NCBI GenBank assembly: GCA_964036295.1
Contig: OZ038463.1
Span: 33,185,295 to 33,249,294 of the forward strand
DNA: 64,000 nucleotides
Direction: 5' to 3'
From: Plumapathes pennacea
Taxonomy: Eukaryota > Cnidaria > Anthozoa > Antipatharia > Myriopathidae
The notes beneath the pieces were generated by a model. The model was given only the letters and a program-made list of their open reading frames with translations, did not search any database and was not told the DNA's origin. Positions 1-13,300 of the stretch are shown one piece after another (the stretch's first letter is position 1; each line of letters opens with the position of its first letter). The position numbers and the translations under genes are program-made.

Positions 1-3000
1 CCGCCGCGCAGACGCCCTGCCGATGGTCGAGAATGGGCCTGGGCCTGAGCTCGTTTCAGAGTACCGACGAGGGAGGCCTGGTTCCAACTGCCGAGAGATC
101 TTATGCAGTTCTTCTTCAGTGTGAATTTCTTGTTCCGTGAGGTATTGATGCACTTCAGGAACCTGGTGACAAGAGAATATGTTTTATCGAAGGGGGCTTA
201 ATTTGACTACTTGAACAAGCAGTACACGAGTAAAACCTAGGGGGTTAGTGGGCTGTACGAGAACTGAACGGTCCGATCTTTTGAATAAGGTTTGGACCGC
301 GGTTAACCCTTTCACTACCAAGCTCAAAATGCAAATTCTCCCAACCTTTTATAAGTAAATTGTATGAGTGATGTAGTGAGAATTGACAGCTGAATCAACA
401 TTCATCTTAGCAAACTATCAAGTGACAAATTCTCCCTACTGTATGATATATTTCTGGTGAGATCCTGAAGGAGAAAATTGAAGTTGATCACTCTTGGGAG
501 TGAAAGGGTTAAGAAAGTCCTGGTCTCAAGCTTGTCGGACCACGGCTAAACGCGGTCTTTATAAACCGCCGCCAACCCTGGTTTACGGAGTTCAATCTAA
601 ACTTCAATTTAGTGACACACCAGGTCTAAGTTTTTCTTTAAGCTTTGTTTAAAACTCGAAGAAATGAGTCAAATTTACTCACCTCTTGGAAGTTGTAAAG
701 TTTCTTCTGAAATCGGCGCACTTGGTCAATAACGAGGTAAACCTGAAATAAGGAGCGGAAAATCGAACAAGCTGCACATTAGACCTGTACCACTGAAATG
801 ACAGCTTATTATAAAGCTTAGCCAAAGACAAACAACAGAAAGACAACCAGGAGGAGCATAGCAAAATCAGTCAATGTACGAATTTTCAGAGTCATATAAA
901 CCAAAATGTCGCGAAGCACCGCTATTTTCAAAACTGTAATTTTTGTTCGGTTTTGTATGGCAGGACTGACTTCACGGGCAACCTTGCACGTCCACTTGAC
1001 AAAACTAGTAAGTTTTCGGCCGGGGCCCCTAAACACGGACCGTGGTTGAGACCCGGGGCCCCTTCAAACAATACAAAGCTCACAACAAGCTTACCTGGCG
1101 CCGTTTGGTCAAGTTTATCAGCCCTCCTTTGAGGTAGTCAGGATTCCCTTCTGCGATGAAGGTCAGATCCCTCATAAAGATTCCTAAGCGGATTAACAAA
1201 ATAAAAACTCGCATTATACATGCTGGCATGGAGTCAAGAGGGGAGAAAACACGTATAACTTGGTTGTCTACACCACAGCGCGCAGAGGAGTTCGCTCGCC
1301 TTCCATTATGTAAAACCCTATATACTGACTTACATGAAGGATACCGCAGGACGATTACATCGCGGGCGAGCAAAGGCAGTACGCGCATATGCCTTCGCGC
1401 GCCCGAGATGTAATCGTCTTGCGGTATCATTCATGCGCCACGTGTCTGCACCACCGGGAACACAATCCTTGGCACGGCGTCGCCACTGCAGACCTAGTTT
1501 GGCTAATTCGCTTTATATATTATGCGGTGGCCATATTTGCACTGGGTCTACAGTACTCACCAAAATAGGGCACAGTAGGCGTAGGCGAAGAGCGAAGAGT
1601 TTCCCTGTAGCGTTTGTAGTTATTCTACAATAAGAAAGAAACAACAGAAACGAGTCAGAGATGAAAACATGGGGAGTACGTGTTCCGTATTATCAACGTT
1701 ATTAATCCTTTCAATCCCAAGTTGCAATTTTTGATACAGCAGGGCGCGAGAAATGAGCAAATCATCAAATGGACACATCGCATTTTTCGAACAATTAGTC
1801 CGAAGCCACGAAAGTAGCGATTGCGTTTTCTCGCACTGCTGATTGGTTTCAGCTTTAACCCTTCCACTCCCAAGAGTGATCAACTTCAATTTTCTCCTTC
1901 AGTCTCTCACAGAGATATATCATACAGTATGGAGAATTTGCTACTTGATAGTTTGCTTCGATAAAACTTGATTGGCCTATCAATTCTCACTACATTGTTC
2001 ATACACTTTCTTCTTGAATGGTTGGGAGAATTTGTATTTTGAGCTCAGGAGTGAAAGGGTTAAAACAGATGCAAATAACGTAAGACGAGGTAGAACTGAT
2101 TCACACGGTAAAGCAAGCGCAAGAACTATTTCATTCTCTAGCTATTGCGTTTTGCGTTTGCTTTACTCGTGTGGACTATCAAGTTAAAATTTTTCTTTCA
2201 GTTTCTCACCAGAAACATATACAGTAGAGAGAACTTGGCTTTTGATATCTTGTTCAGATGAAAACTGATTAAACTATCAATTCTCACTACGTCACTTGTA
2301 CATTTTCTTCTTAAACGGTTGAGAGAATTTGCATTTTGAGCATGAAAGTGAAAGCATGAAAGTGTCACAGCGAGGGACAGTAATGTTTAACTAGAGCCTC
2401 GATATCATGTCGTACCCTCGTGTCCATGAGAATCTCCATCTTGGCAAACTGTTCCAGGAATTCTTTGGGAATGAGCTGCAACCAAGTGCAAAATAAGCAC
2501 GTATTAGGAATTTCAAACGATGGGTGAGTCACGTGAGCAGTTTTGGCACGAGGCCGATTAAGCCAATAAACTGGATACCGAGCCAGCTTTGACGCGAGCG
2601 ACATTCTTAGTCTTAAAAGACAAAATCACAATCCACAAGACAAAATCCGGAAAAAAACCTTCAGGTAAAGTCGAGGCACTAACTGCTTGTGTGGCAGGGG
2701 ACTTCTTTTCAAGCACGCGAAAGATCGGAGGAAGCATGGGCCGAGAGCGGCTTCCGCGGCTCCGCGCGCGCTGAACAAGTTAGTCACCAGCTCACCTCTT
2801 TCGTTCGATACAATCTCCTGATTGGCGCACTGCCCAGCGCACCCACCACGATTGCCATGACAGCGTTGAAATTCCGCAGCTCTAGACACAGCTAATTGAA
2901 AACAGAAACGAGGTCAGTTCAACACCCAGCTAACAAAAACAGTTAGGATTTTTTGAACAGTCGAACCTCTCTGGGCGGACACTCTTGTCAGCGGACAACT

Positions 3001-4327
3001 CTACTTACGGACGCCTCTACGAACCCTGTTTAAATTAGCTCAGTCAAATTCTGTATTTGCAAATTCTCGTTAGCGGACAGTTCCAGTTACGGACACTTTA
3101 TCTTTTCCCAAGATATCCGCTTACGGAAGCTTCAACTGTAATTCCTAATCAATTGAGTTTTAGTCATTTTCTGAAGAAACGTATATCGAAGTCCTTTTTA
3201 CCTTCGCAGTTTCGATGAAGTTGATGAACATTTGCGCTCGTCTCTCGACCGAGTCCTCCGTTAAAATGCTCGCTACAACCCAGGTACTCAGCTGAAGGAA
3301 AAACAAAAACACCTCAAAATCATTAAAAAATAAATAAAACTATTGATTAATTAAAATTAATAATAAATAAAAACAACAAACAAAGCTTGACTAAGAAGAA
3401 GTAAATTTGAATAGTATCAGATCAAGTCGCGGAAGAAGTCACTGGATAAGGTTTCATACGTCAGCCCCTTGAGAAGCAGTTGCTAAACCTTGGTTTTCTC
3501 TACCTGGTTGAATCTGTCCGCCACTTTCTCCACCGACAGCTTTCCTCCCGTCCCTGTTTTCCTCTTTTTGCCGGTTCCGAGGGCAATTTTCTTCTGAATG
3601 TCTTCTGCTGTCACCGCACAGTAATATTCTGGCGAGAAGACAAATGCAAAGATTTAGCTATGACGGAGAAATACGAGAGGCTTTCAAATGACCGTCAAGA
3701 GTATTCTGACCAATAAGAGTAAAGCATTTCCGCGACCAATCAAAATAATGCAATTCTGTGACCAATTACATTCTAAAGAGGCTCTTCACCCACGACCAAT
3801 CAGGTGCACAACATCAACCAATGATGATCGCCAAGGAAACAACCACTGCTGCCTACTCTCCCTGCATTATTCTGATTGGTCGGAGTTGCTTTACTTTAAT
3901 TGGACAAAGAACTACCTTACTCTAACAGAAGTCTTTTGCTTTAGGAGGTGGAATCTGAAACTACCTTCTTTATACTAATACAAGCAAACCTTTCGAAAGG
4001 TTAAAATTGTGAGCAGCACATATTCACCTTGGAACGTGACTACCTTGTTACTGAACGCAATGGCGCTTTTAATAGATGGATTTAAGAAACCATCTTGTAC
4101 AGTTTTGGAACTGGATTAGAAACCAGTTTAGGAACCGGTTCTATCAGATAAATCCAAGAAATTAGAAGGGAAACTAACAATACGGTGGGAAACACAAACG
4201 CTTCTAAAATGAATGGGATGTAAACGTCTTTATAACTGTGTGTTCTATTTGTCCACTCACCGTGGTCAATCAGCGTGAGTTGCCGCGCCAGTTCTTTCGG
4301 ATGCTGCAGTAAATCAAACGCCCTACG

Positions 4328-4380
<53 letters not shown>

Positions 4381-7300
4381 TTACTTCACTTCAAATTGTT
4401 GGTCACGATAAACATACATTCAAGGACTGCAGTACAACGCTACTGTTCGACCTTCTACTAATACGGATCCGGCAAACTTTCAAGTCAACAAGTCACAACA
4501 TTTCCTTTGTTTCGTAATCGCTAAAGCGTAGCCCAACATTGTTGGGTGCATTTGAACCGTTTTCCCAAAAATGTTGGGCTCGCGCGCGAACTATCGAAAA
4601 ACGTCATTTATTTGAAGCATTTGAAGTATTTATATCAATTACTCCGAATAGGGCCCCGCCAGCCATAAGGTTTCGATCGTTTTGTACGCGTCTCAATGTT
4701 GCAAGGAAGAAAATGGCGGGAAAATCACACTTCTGCAAGTTTACAAAGTCTTGTGGGTACGCCGAGAACGAGGGGCTAGCGCTCAAAACGTGAGCTTCAA
4801 ACTGTTTCACGGCGTCTAGCTTTCATATATCGACCCTCAGTCGATCCAACTTATACGTATTTCTCCACGCCGACGCAGTCAATCTAGCTCTCTTTAGAGT
4901 TAGTTTTCCATTGCAGTCTAAACCACTCAACTTACGTGAAGTTCCTGCGATCGAATCCAGGCATGTCCGCGTCAGGGGGACAGTGACACACCAACAGCTG
5001 TCCGGCGGGACTCAGTAAGAACAGTCGGTTAATGTTCTCGATATCCGCATGTGGCACTACACCGCTGAACTGAGCCTTCTGACACAGCCCTGCTATGTCT
5101 CGCTCAGCCTCGCTTCCAAACGCCGCGTCGCCCTGGGGCGAATATTGATTATGTTTCGACGCCTGCGCACTCGTTGGGTAGAGGGAGTGTGACTCCGTTG
5201 GGAATCCTTGTCCTTCGACATTCGCATCGATGTCTTCTGTAAATAATAATAATAAAAAAACTGTTCTAAGCATACCGTCCGCAAAAACCTCGTTCCCAGG
5301 CATGGCTCGGCTATGGAAGAGCCTGGAATCTAAAATCGACCAAGAGCAATTTTCTCCTCACAGCGGGTGGAGATGGGGTACGGAGAAGTTGACAGACAAA
5401 TTTCACAACCACCAAGAATGGAATGTGTGAGTGATGTAGTGAGAATTGATAGTTAGATCAGCTTTAATCTGTGCAAACTATCAAATGGCAAGTCCTCCAA
5501 ACTGTTGATATTTCCCAGGAAATTCGAAGTTAAACATTCAGGAGTTCAAGGATCAGAGTGAACCAATGTTATTACGTCAGGGTGAAAGTGTTATTAAGTC
5601 AGAATGAACCATTGTTATTTTAATACGTCAGAGATAAACGGTGTTATTACGTCAGAGTGAACCAGTGTGCCAGAGTAAAAGTTCTATTACGTCAGGGTGA
5701 AAGTGTTCTTACGTCAGAGTGAATGTATTCTTACATCAGAGTGAGTGTTGTTACGTCAGAGTGAAGTGTTACGCATAACGTATAAACACTGGTTCACGTC
5801 AGGGTGAACCAGTGTTTATACGTCCGAGTAAACCAGTGTTATTATCTAAACTTGCTACATAAACACACTCACTTGCAGGCCACGAAAGAACCGAGGCACT
5901 TGGAGGGGAGCTCGCTTCCCACAGTCTGGGACTGGCAGGAGTGCTCTGTAATGACCCTAAAAGATGTTCCTCTGAGTTGTGCGTTCCTGAAAGTGAGCCT
6001 TGACCAGTAGGTGTACTGCCTGCATGAAAAAAAAAAATCAAAAAATCAAAAAATCAAAAAATCAAAAAATCAAAAATCAAAAAAATCAAAATCAACAAAA
6101 ATCTTGAATTAAATGCAGGGGCCGGATTTTCACCAAACTTTTCCCCAATATATCAACCTCAACAGCTGCGTACGAGTGTGAAAGTGACTTATGGCAAAGT
6201 AAACACAAGTGCAACCACAACGTTTTTTTTCCCTTGTGCTTGCGTCCTGGTCCCGTTGACACTTGATTATATTTCTGCTTATACAATAAGTACTCTGTAT
6301 GGTCTGTATCATACACGCACCACGTCATTCACATTCTTGTATGATTATCTCCACTTCCTACCTCTGGCACCAGGAGCACCAAACTCCGCCTCTGAGCCAA
6401 TCAAATTGTTCGGCCCCACAGCTCCCATGGTGCCTTGCTGGTAGGGCGCCGAGGTTGACAACTTGGCCGCTACCGAAGACTGCCGCTGGAACTTCCGTTG
6501 TGATAAGCCTGGGATCGAGGATGCCACACAAGAAATGGCGCGTTCTCGGGGGCCTGTGATCGAGTCACTGTCGTAATTCAATCCCAGGCCTGGCCTGTGA
6601 GCCTCTTTGTCCAGGGCCCTGGGACCCCAGATCCCCTTATTATCTTCGGCATACTTGCTCCACGGAGAAAAATCCTGCTTCGCCAATACCTTGAGGTAGA
6701 ACAGACATTTTAACCATTTTAATATATTCAACTTGGACGGGAATATATCCAAAACCCCGATAACTCACAAGCTAAGAAACCGCTCGTCTCTTTCGCAACA
6801 ATAAAAACAAGGTACAAAAAAAAAGAAGACAAATATCCACGTCAACTCACGCCATTGTGTGCGCCCGCGCGTGGGCAGCGGCAATTACTATCGAACGATG
6901 AAAGCATGCCGATAAAGGACAAATACAACGATCGTTCCGAAATATCTAACAACCATCATTTTTACGAACGTTCACAACAAAAAGAATCGACAGTATCAGA
7001 GGAATGTCATGCACCAGCGACCGCCCTGACTGCTTGATAAACGCGTACAGTGAACTCTCTCTAAGGCCCGTTTCAAACGTCGCGCCAATGCCGTGCCGAA
7101 CTCAATGCAAATGAGCTCAAACAATGGATTTCGCTTATTTGCAGTGAGTTCGGCACGGCAGTGGCGTGACGTTTCAAACGGGCCTAAGCGAACACCCTCG
7201 GGACTAGCGTTCAGTGTCCGGCCTTAGAAAGGTGAATGCCTTTGAGAGAGTTCAGTTACAAAGAAACAAGTGAAAATCGGCAAAGAGCAAATCTGCATGC

Positions 7301-10300
7301 TGTCCGCTTTAGAGAGAGTTGACTGTGTTACAAGCGCATGTTACGTAGTTTGGACATTGGAGCTTGATTTTCATGCAAGGAGTTCAAACGTGACGCACTT
7401 ACCTTAAAGTTAGCTCGCGTGCAGTTAAACATGACGTCTGTTATTTCCTTGAATATCCTAAAAGTAAACAACAACAATGAAAACAAAACAAACATACAAA
7501 CAAATAACAACAACGATCATGACTAAAGGCACTTCACGAAGGAGGAGTGCATGTCCGAGTCATTGAATGAATAGAGAGCTTAAGCAGCAGGACGGGAGAG
7601 GACGACGGCAACGTCGGTGAAGCAGTAGAACTCATTGCAGAAGACAAAAGGCGCACGTGAATATGTGAAATTGACATGATCTCGGGTCGTCGTGCTCTCG
7701 CGTGCGACTCCAACTTCTTCTTTTTTATGCTGTTGTCAGGACGTTGACGACACTTTGAGAAATTACGACAATCGTTTTTCTTATTTGGAGACGATGAAAG
7801 CAGTAGAACTTCGGCAAAAACGGAACAAATTTGAACAAATTAAGAATTGGCAAAGTTAGGATACAAAGACATAAGGAATACGGAGACACTCTTTTCCTGG
7901 TTCCTCGTGTTGCCGTCGCCGTCCTAGTTTGCTTAAGCTCCCTAATGTCAACGTGCAGTGCGTAGTGTGTGAGGACACCGCTGAAATACGTTTTGCGGGC
8001 GTGCGGTCACCTTGCTTTTGAGCCAGCGGTTATTGCACAAAACCGTGAATTCAAGTGCAGATTGTGGAGTTAAATGTAATGCTCGTAAAACCTCAAGACA
8101 ATAAACTTAATAGTAGGACTTGATACTCAACTATAAGTTAGTTCAATGCATTTTCTATAACATAAGTTGTGTAGAGGAAAAACGAGGCTTGCTCACAAAG
8201 TGAAACTTTACCTCAAATTATGAGAAGTTATATAGCCATGGTGACAAACGCCGACCAGCGGAAGTGACGTCAAGAAAGCATTTCCGCGGTGCCGCGTGAG
8301 TAAGTTAAAGTGCGCGAGAAAAGACAGAAAATAGTACTACACAAATACACTTCAAGGTACACGAACTCTGTTCTGAGACATACCCCTTCCTCTCGAGCAA
8401 AAACTCAAAAGTCAACTTCACGAACTCCACTCTTAATTTGGTGTCGTTTTCAACCAAAGTCCACCGCTTTAACTCCTTGAACGGCCAAACGCCAACGGTA
8501 CTCTAACGAAAAAAACAAACAAACAAACAAACAAACAAACAAAGAAAAACAACAACAAAACGCAACAAAATCAACTTAATTCTACAGAAAGTATTTTCAT
8601 GTGGAGTCATGGAACATTTCATTCCTGAAAATGATCAACTTCCGTTTTATCTTGAAGTCTCTTATCAAAACTATATCACGCAGGATATAGAACTTGGCAC
8701 TTCACAACCTCGTTCCCAGGCTCTTGAGGCCGGGAGAGGAAGAGCCTGAAAACAAGCTTGCTCAGATGAAACTACCGTATTAATTCTCTTTCGAGCACTC
8801 GTACATTTCCGGATAATTTGTATAGTCAACTATAGGCTTCAGTGAGACTCAGTGACCAAACTGAATATTTGGTGATGATGCACGGGGAGCCGTTTTGGGA
8901 GAAGAAAATTGAATTAAAGGTTCATGTCTGAAGTACCGACCTTTGTCTTCTCATCCAATATGACTATGTTCTTGGGACTGATACCAAACAAACGTCTGAT
9001 GGTCCCGGATTTTGCGCTGATAGTACCCTTGCACTCCTGTGAGGAGGACAACAAATACGTCAGTGTAACCCACGAAAAATGCAGACAAAGAGGAGGAGAA
9101 GGACAGAGAGGGAGAGGGAAAGGGAAAGGGAAAGGGAGAGGGGGAGGGGGGGGAGGGAAAGGGGTAGGGAGAGGGGGACCCCCCGGGCGTGTGTAGCGGC
9201 TGTATCCGCACGCTAAAAGGTTGAGAGCGCGATGGTAATTTATTCGAAGACGCTTACACAACTATTTCGCTCCAGTACATCAAACGAGGCGATCTACTCG
9301 TACCAGGCTCGCGGTTTTTACCTTCAGATGGAAGAACTGACAGCCGTAACTTGGAAAGCTCTGGCAACAGTCGATGTAAGTGTGCTTTGCAGTGCGCTCA
9401 GACATCCCTCCAAGCACTAAACTCTCGTGTTGCGCTCTAATTCTGTAAAAAGCAACAGCCGACAACAACAACAATAAGTTCATATTTTACAAGCATACCG
9501 CAAGCCCTCGGTGATTAAACTATCAATTATCGCTAACATCACTCGTACATGTTCTTCCTAAAACGTTGGAAGAATCCATATTTTAACAGCAGAACGTACC
9601 TCCTGGCGATGTTCTTCTCTCTGTACAGAGAAGGGCTGAGACTCTGTTTAATCCGAGATGCGCTTATCCTGCAAGAAATAACTGCATGTTACAGTAGCAC
9701 CGAGTCTTGCATCCTCGTTCCCATGCTCTTTATCTGAAGCATTAATGAACAGTTGCCTGCCTCACTCAAAGTACAATGGACACCTGACAACAATAACAAC
9801 AACAACAACAACAACAACAACAACTACAATATTGAAAACACTGAATTCCTACTTGTCTCGAGCACCACTTTGGAACCACTGTCGGCTTCTGGACTCTGAT
9901 GGAGACAAGTCCTGGAAAAGAAGCCATAAAAAAGTAATAATAATAAATCAATAAAAAATAAAAAACAAGCGAGCCAAGGTAAAATGCAATATTGATTTTA
10001 CTTTCAAAAAGAGATCAAGTAAACGTAACAACATTTCACGTGCTTGTTTACAGATCTACCAATTTGTGTGGAACAACAAAAACCAGCAGCAAACGCAAAA
10101 ATAAAAGGCATTCACACACTATCATTCGACGGTCAACTCTCAACAAGAATGAGAAACAGACAGACAGACAGACAAACAAACAAGTTTACAATATGCAGCA
10201 ACAGAAAAAAAAACAAAAACAAAAACAAACAACTGGATGAGAAATATGAAAAAATGGCCAGAAAACACAGGAAGGAATGTTTTTTTATAGCCATTCTTAA

Positions 10301-13300
10301 TCAGAGGAAAGTGGGCAAAAATTGGGTTCGCGCGCCATTTTGTTTTACCGGAAGCCGCCAGGAGGTGAATAGTACTTGATATTCCGAGATTGAGGAGCCA
10401 ATCAGAGCGCGCGAAAAGCACTATTCACTTGTGTGGTATATACTAAAGCTATGTATTCATTCATACCTCAATGTACAGTTGAAGTGCAGACAAATGCACA
10501 GCATCATCCACAGAGCAAAACACACGTTCTTCAACGACAGCTTTCTGACACTGCAAAGAGTTCAAGACAGAATCCAATATTGTGAATACGACAATTCGAC
10601 TGCAACAATAACGACAGGCCGAGACAATTTGGACGTTGAGTGGGTTGGAGTTGAGCGGCTTCAAGCGATTGCGTGAGACTGAGGCCCAAAGAATTTCACC
10701 AGCACTTGCACAGGGAGTGTAAAAGTGAAAAAGAAAGAAAATGTGATAACAAGCTGGGCGGCAGATTGCAATCTATGCGAGTGAAAACAAAGCACTGCTG
10801 AAAACTGGGTGCAGAGAAGTGTGCAGGATACCGCAGGACGACGTAACCGCAGGCGCCAGTCAGGCTATCCTTTCTCAGCAGATATTGCCCTTAATGCGAC
10901 CGCTGTTCAAATGACTGCGGGCATAGAATTATGAGAAGAGACTGAAACGAAACGCTCGTGAACTACAACGAGTGAATTTCTTTCCTCTCAGTGCTTTTGT
11001 TCAGCCACATTACCTGAGCGTACAAGATGCTGTGGTGGAAGTGATTTTCTTGACAGTGGTTTGAACGCTTCTCCGATACCCTCTCCTATTTAAACAACAC
11101 AATGAGAATTAAGAGAAGACGAATACAGTCGAACACTGCTATTTCGAACTCGGTTAATTCGAAGTCCCCGTTATTTCGAAGTCGAACCGAATCCCCTTGG
11201 ATTAGCTTCACTAGCTTGACTAGCTTGGTTATTTCGAAACCCTGCTATTTCGAACTCTTTTTCATGTCCCGTGGGACTTAGCGAGCTTCGGCTGGTAGTA
11301 GTGCTACAACGTGCTGGTCATTGCATCGCCTTATTATAGCATATCCTTTCATATTTTCGTCTCCTCTGTCGTACCGTGTCGTGTCGTGTCCTACAGTTTC
11401 GTGTCGTACCGTGTCGTTAGTGTAAAGGCGTGGTGTTGACGTGTCGATTTGTTTTGTGGTAAAAAGTCACGACTGTAATTATTTTACGAGATGTCCCCCC
11501 GCCCCCCAAGTGGAACGAGGATGATATGTATTTTAAGCTCAGGGCCCGGTTTTTCAAAGCACGATTAGGCTAATCCTGGATTAGGTATAAACTTTCTGGC
11601 CTTATGTAAGCCTGAAAACGTGAAAGTTTTGTCCACAACGACTTTCTTGGTAACGTTTTAAGCTGGAACGAGCTTTTAATCCATCTTTGAACAAAACCCT
11701 GCAGTTTATTGGCAGAGACGTCGAGAGAAAGAATTTCGTTAATCCTGGATTAGCTTAGTCGACTTTCGAAAAACCGGGCCCAGGAGTGAAAGGGGTAAAC
11801 TGACCAACAGATGGCTGACGAGGTCCTCCAGGCTATCAGCACAAGGAAGATAAGGGCCACCGGCCCGGCGCATAGGAATAATCAATTCACTCAGCTCAGA
11901 CTGTGCGAAAAAAAAAAAAAAAAAGAACAACAAAGATAAAACACAGGCCAACCAACTCAAAGACGACTCATCTGCAACATATCAGGAAGCACTCTGGAAG
12001 AACTGGAAGCGAAAGTCTCATTACCGAGCAGATTCCGAGCAGTTTTAGGTCATACTTTTTGTGTTAGTTCAAGGGACTAACCAAACACAGAATGCTAGGA
12101 ACAAAGAGGTTGGTCGCTGGGCTCTCATCTCGGAATTCAACGTTTTTATTGACATCTAGAAATGTGTAAAAATCCCAGGATGAATTTGGTTCCCAACAAG
12201 AAAAAAACTTCTACTAAATCGATGATAAAATACGTAAGTAGCACCTTTAGGCTAAAAGAAGTTAACCTTCCTCTCAAACGTATCGGATGGAAATGGCTTG
12301 TTAATATTGTTCTCGATTTTCAGGGGCTCTAAAAACGGCAGATCAAGGGTTGAGAGGGCGACCCCTTTAAAGCCAGGTTTCTGTGCTTGGTGTACTCACA
12401 GCTATTCCCTCGTTGTTGACAAAGTGCTCGGGGTATTTGTCCAGCCAGGCTTTCCACAGTCTCATCAGGTGCATGTGCGGGAGGGGGAGCGGGCTGTCCT
12501 GCTGCATTTGACCTGTCGACGGGTCCCCATCAAAGTACTTGTCAAACTCAGGGATATGGAACCTGCCAGATGAATAAAGACCATGTCTCAGGTGAAAAAA
12601 CAAACAAACAAACAAACAAACACAAAAAAACATGTGGCAATTTTCCCTGAAATTGTCTCGTAACACTGACGGCAGCATTGCGAGACCAGTTGCAAAGTAC
12701 ATGTCACACGTTGCAACAAGACCAATGTTGCGAAAGGAAAAAGACGGTTCAACTTTCCCTGCAAAGTGTCTCGTAATTTTTGCTGCATTGTGAGTTGCAA
12801 AGAGGGGGTAATTTCGTCTGCAACTTGTGTCGCAACGGCGTTGCATTGCAAACAAATTAATTAAATGTTCTCGTTTAGTTTTTCACATCGCAGAACAATG
12901 TGAACAATTTGTGGCGCAAAAAATTTGGCACGTTCAGTATTAATATCGAAAGCCACAGAAGCATACCTGTGTATGAGAAGCCTGCAAAGGATGACGGGAT
13001 GGACGAAACTCTGGTAGACCGTCAGCAGGAAGTCAATGATTTGCTCTTCCGTCGCTGACTGACGCGCGCTGGGGCTGCTAGTTCGCCCCAGGCTCCTCCT
13101 GTCTCGGCCCTGAGGGGACGGTGCGGGCAGACTCACCCCACCCCACAGTATACGGGGATCGTTGCACAATATTTCGACGATCTTTTCCACTGTAGCACCT
13201 CTGCACAAGCAAAAGCAAGGATTTAACGTTACAAAGGAATACACTAGAAGATTGGTTTCAGTTTATCAAACAAGTTTCATGCCTAAACGCCCCCCCCCCC

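Larger units (their letters stand above)
1..4322 (-). other. RasGEF (CDC25) catalytic domain of the giant GEF (exons 29-37)
   Basis: Residues about 1801-2045. The domain is complete in order: HPKELARQLTLIDH (entry helix); STWVVASILTEDSVERRAQM; LRNFNAVMAIVVGALGS (helical hairpin region); IRRLYRTKELIPKEF; FAKMEILMDTR; a small exon at 1561-1624 giving NNYKRYRETLRSSPTPTVPY; FGIFMRDLTFIAEGNPDYL; GGLINLTKRRQ; and VYLVIDQVRRFQKKLYNF. It ends with EELHKISRQLEP, the usual closing motif. Nothing essential is missing, so exchange activity is expected. The sequence does not decide between Ras, Rap and Ral. A Ser/Arg-rich tail begins at the left edge. Confidence 0.9.
4936..6689 (-). other. Linker before the catalytic domain of the giant GEF (exons 26-28)
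   Basis: Residues about 1543-1800. Exon 26 is Gly/Ser/Ala-rich with an RQSSVAAKLST-like site. Exon 27 is Ser/Pro-rich (GSLQSTPASPRLWEASSPPS). Exon 28 is more ordered, with IENINRLFLLSPAGQLLVCH just before the catalytic domain. No known domain is recognised in it. Confidence 0.7.
7403..11900 (-). other. FERM-like region of the giant GEF (exons 17-25)
   Basis: Residues about 1314-1542. F2 is marked by RVFCSVDDAVHLSALQLYIE, a close match to the helical start of FERM F2. The F2-F3 link is NIARSFPSYGCQFFHLK, the YG-x-x-FF signature shared by talin, band 4.1 and MyTH4-FERM proteins. F3 is a PH-like lobe with GISPKNIVILDEKTK and VGVWPFKELKRWT. A clear ubiquitin-like F1 is not visible; exons 17-18 (about 56 residues, 11014-11900) would be its place but look too short. 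The region sits where Rap GEFs such as Epac carry a Ras-association domain. Confidence 0.74.

Noticed and set aside
1430-1500. Short exon ending in CVPG as the missing RasGEF piece
   Set aside because: Phase fitted, but the better exon at 1561-1624 gives the expected TVPYFG motif and full length.
4275-4517. Thr-His repeat protein
   Set aside because: Translation of the (CA)n microsatellite; the true coding part here is the minus-strand RasGEF exon at 4261-4322.
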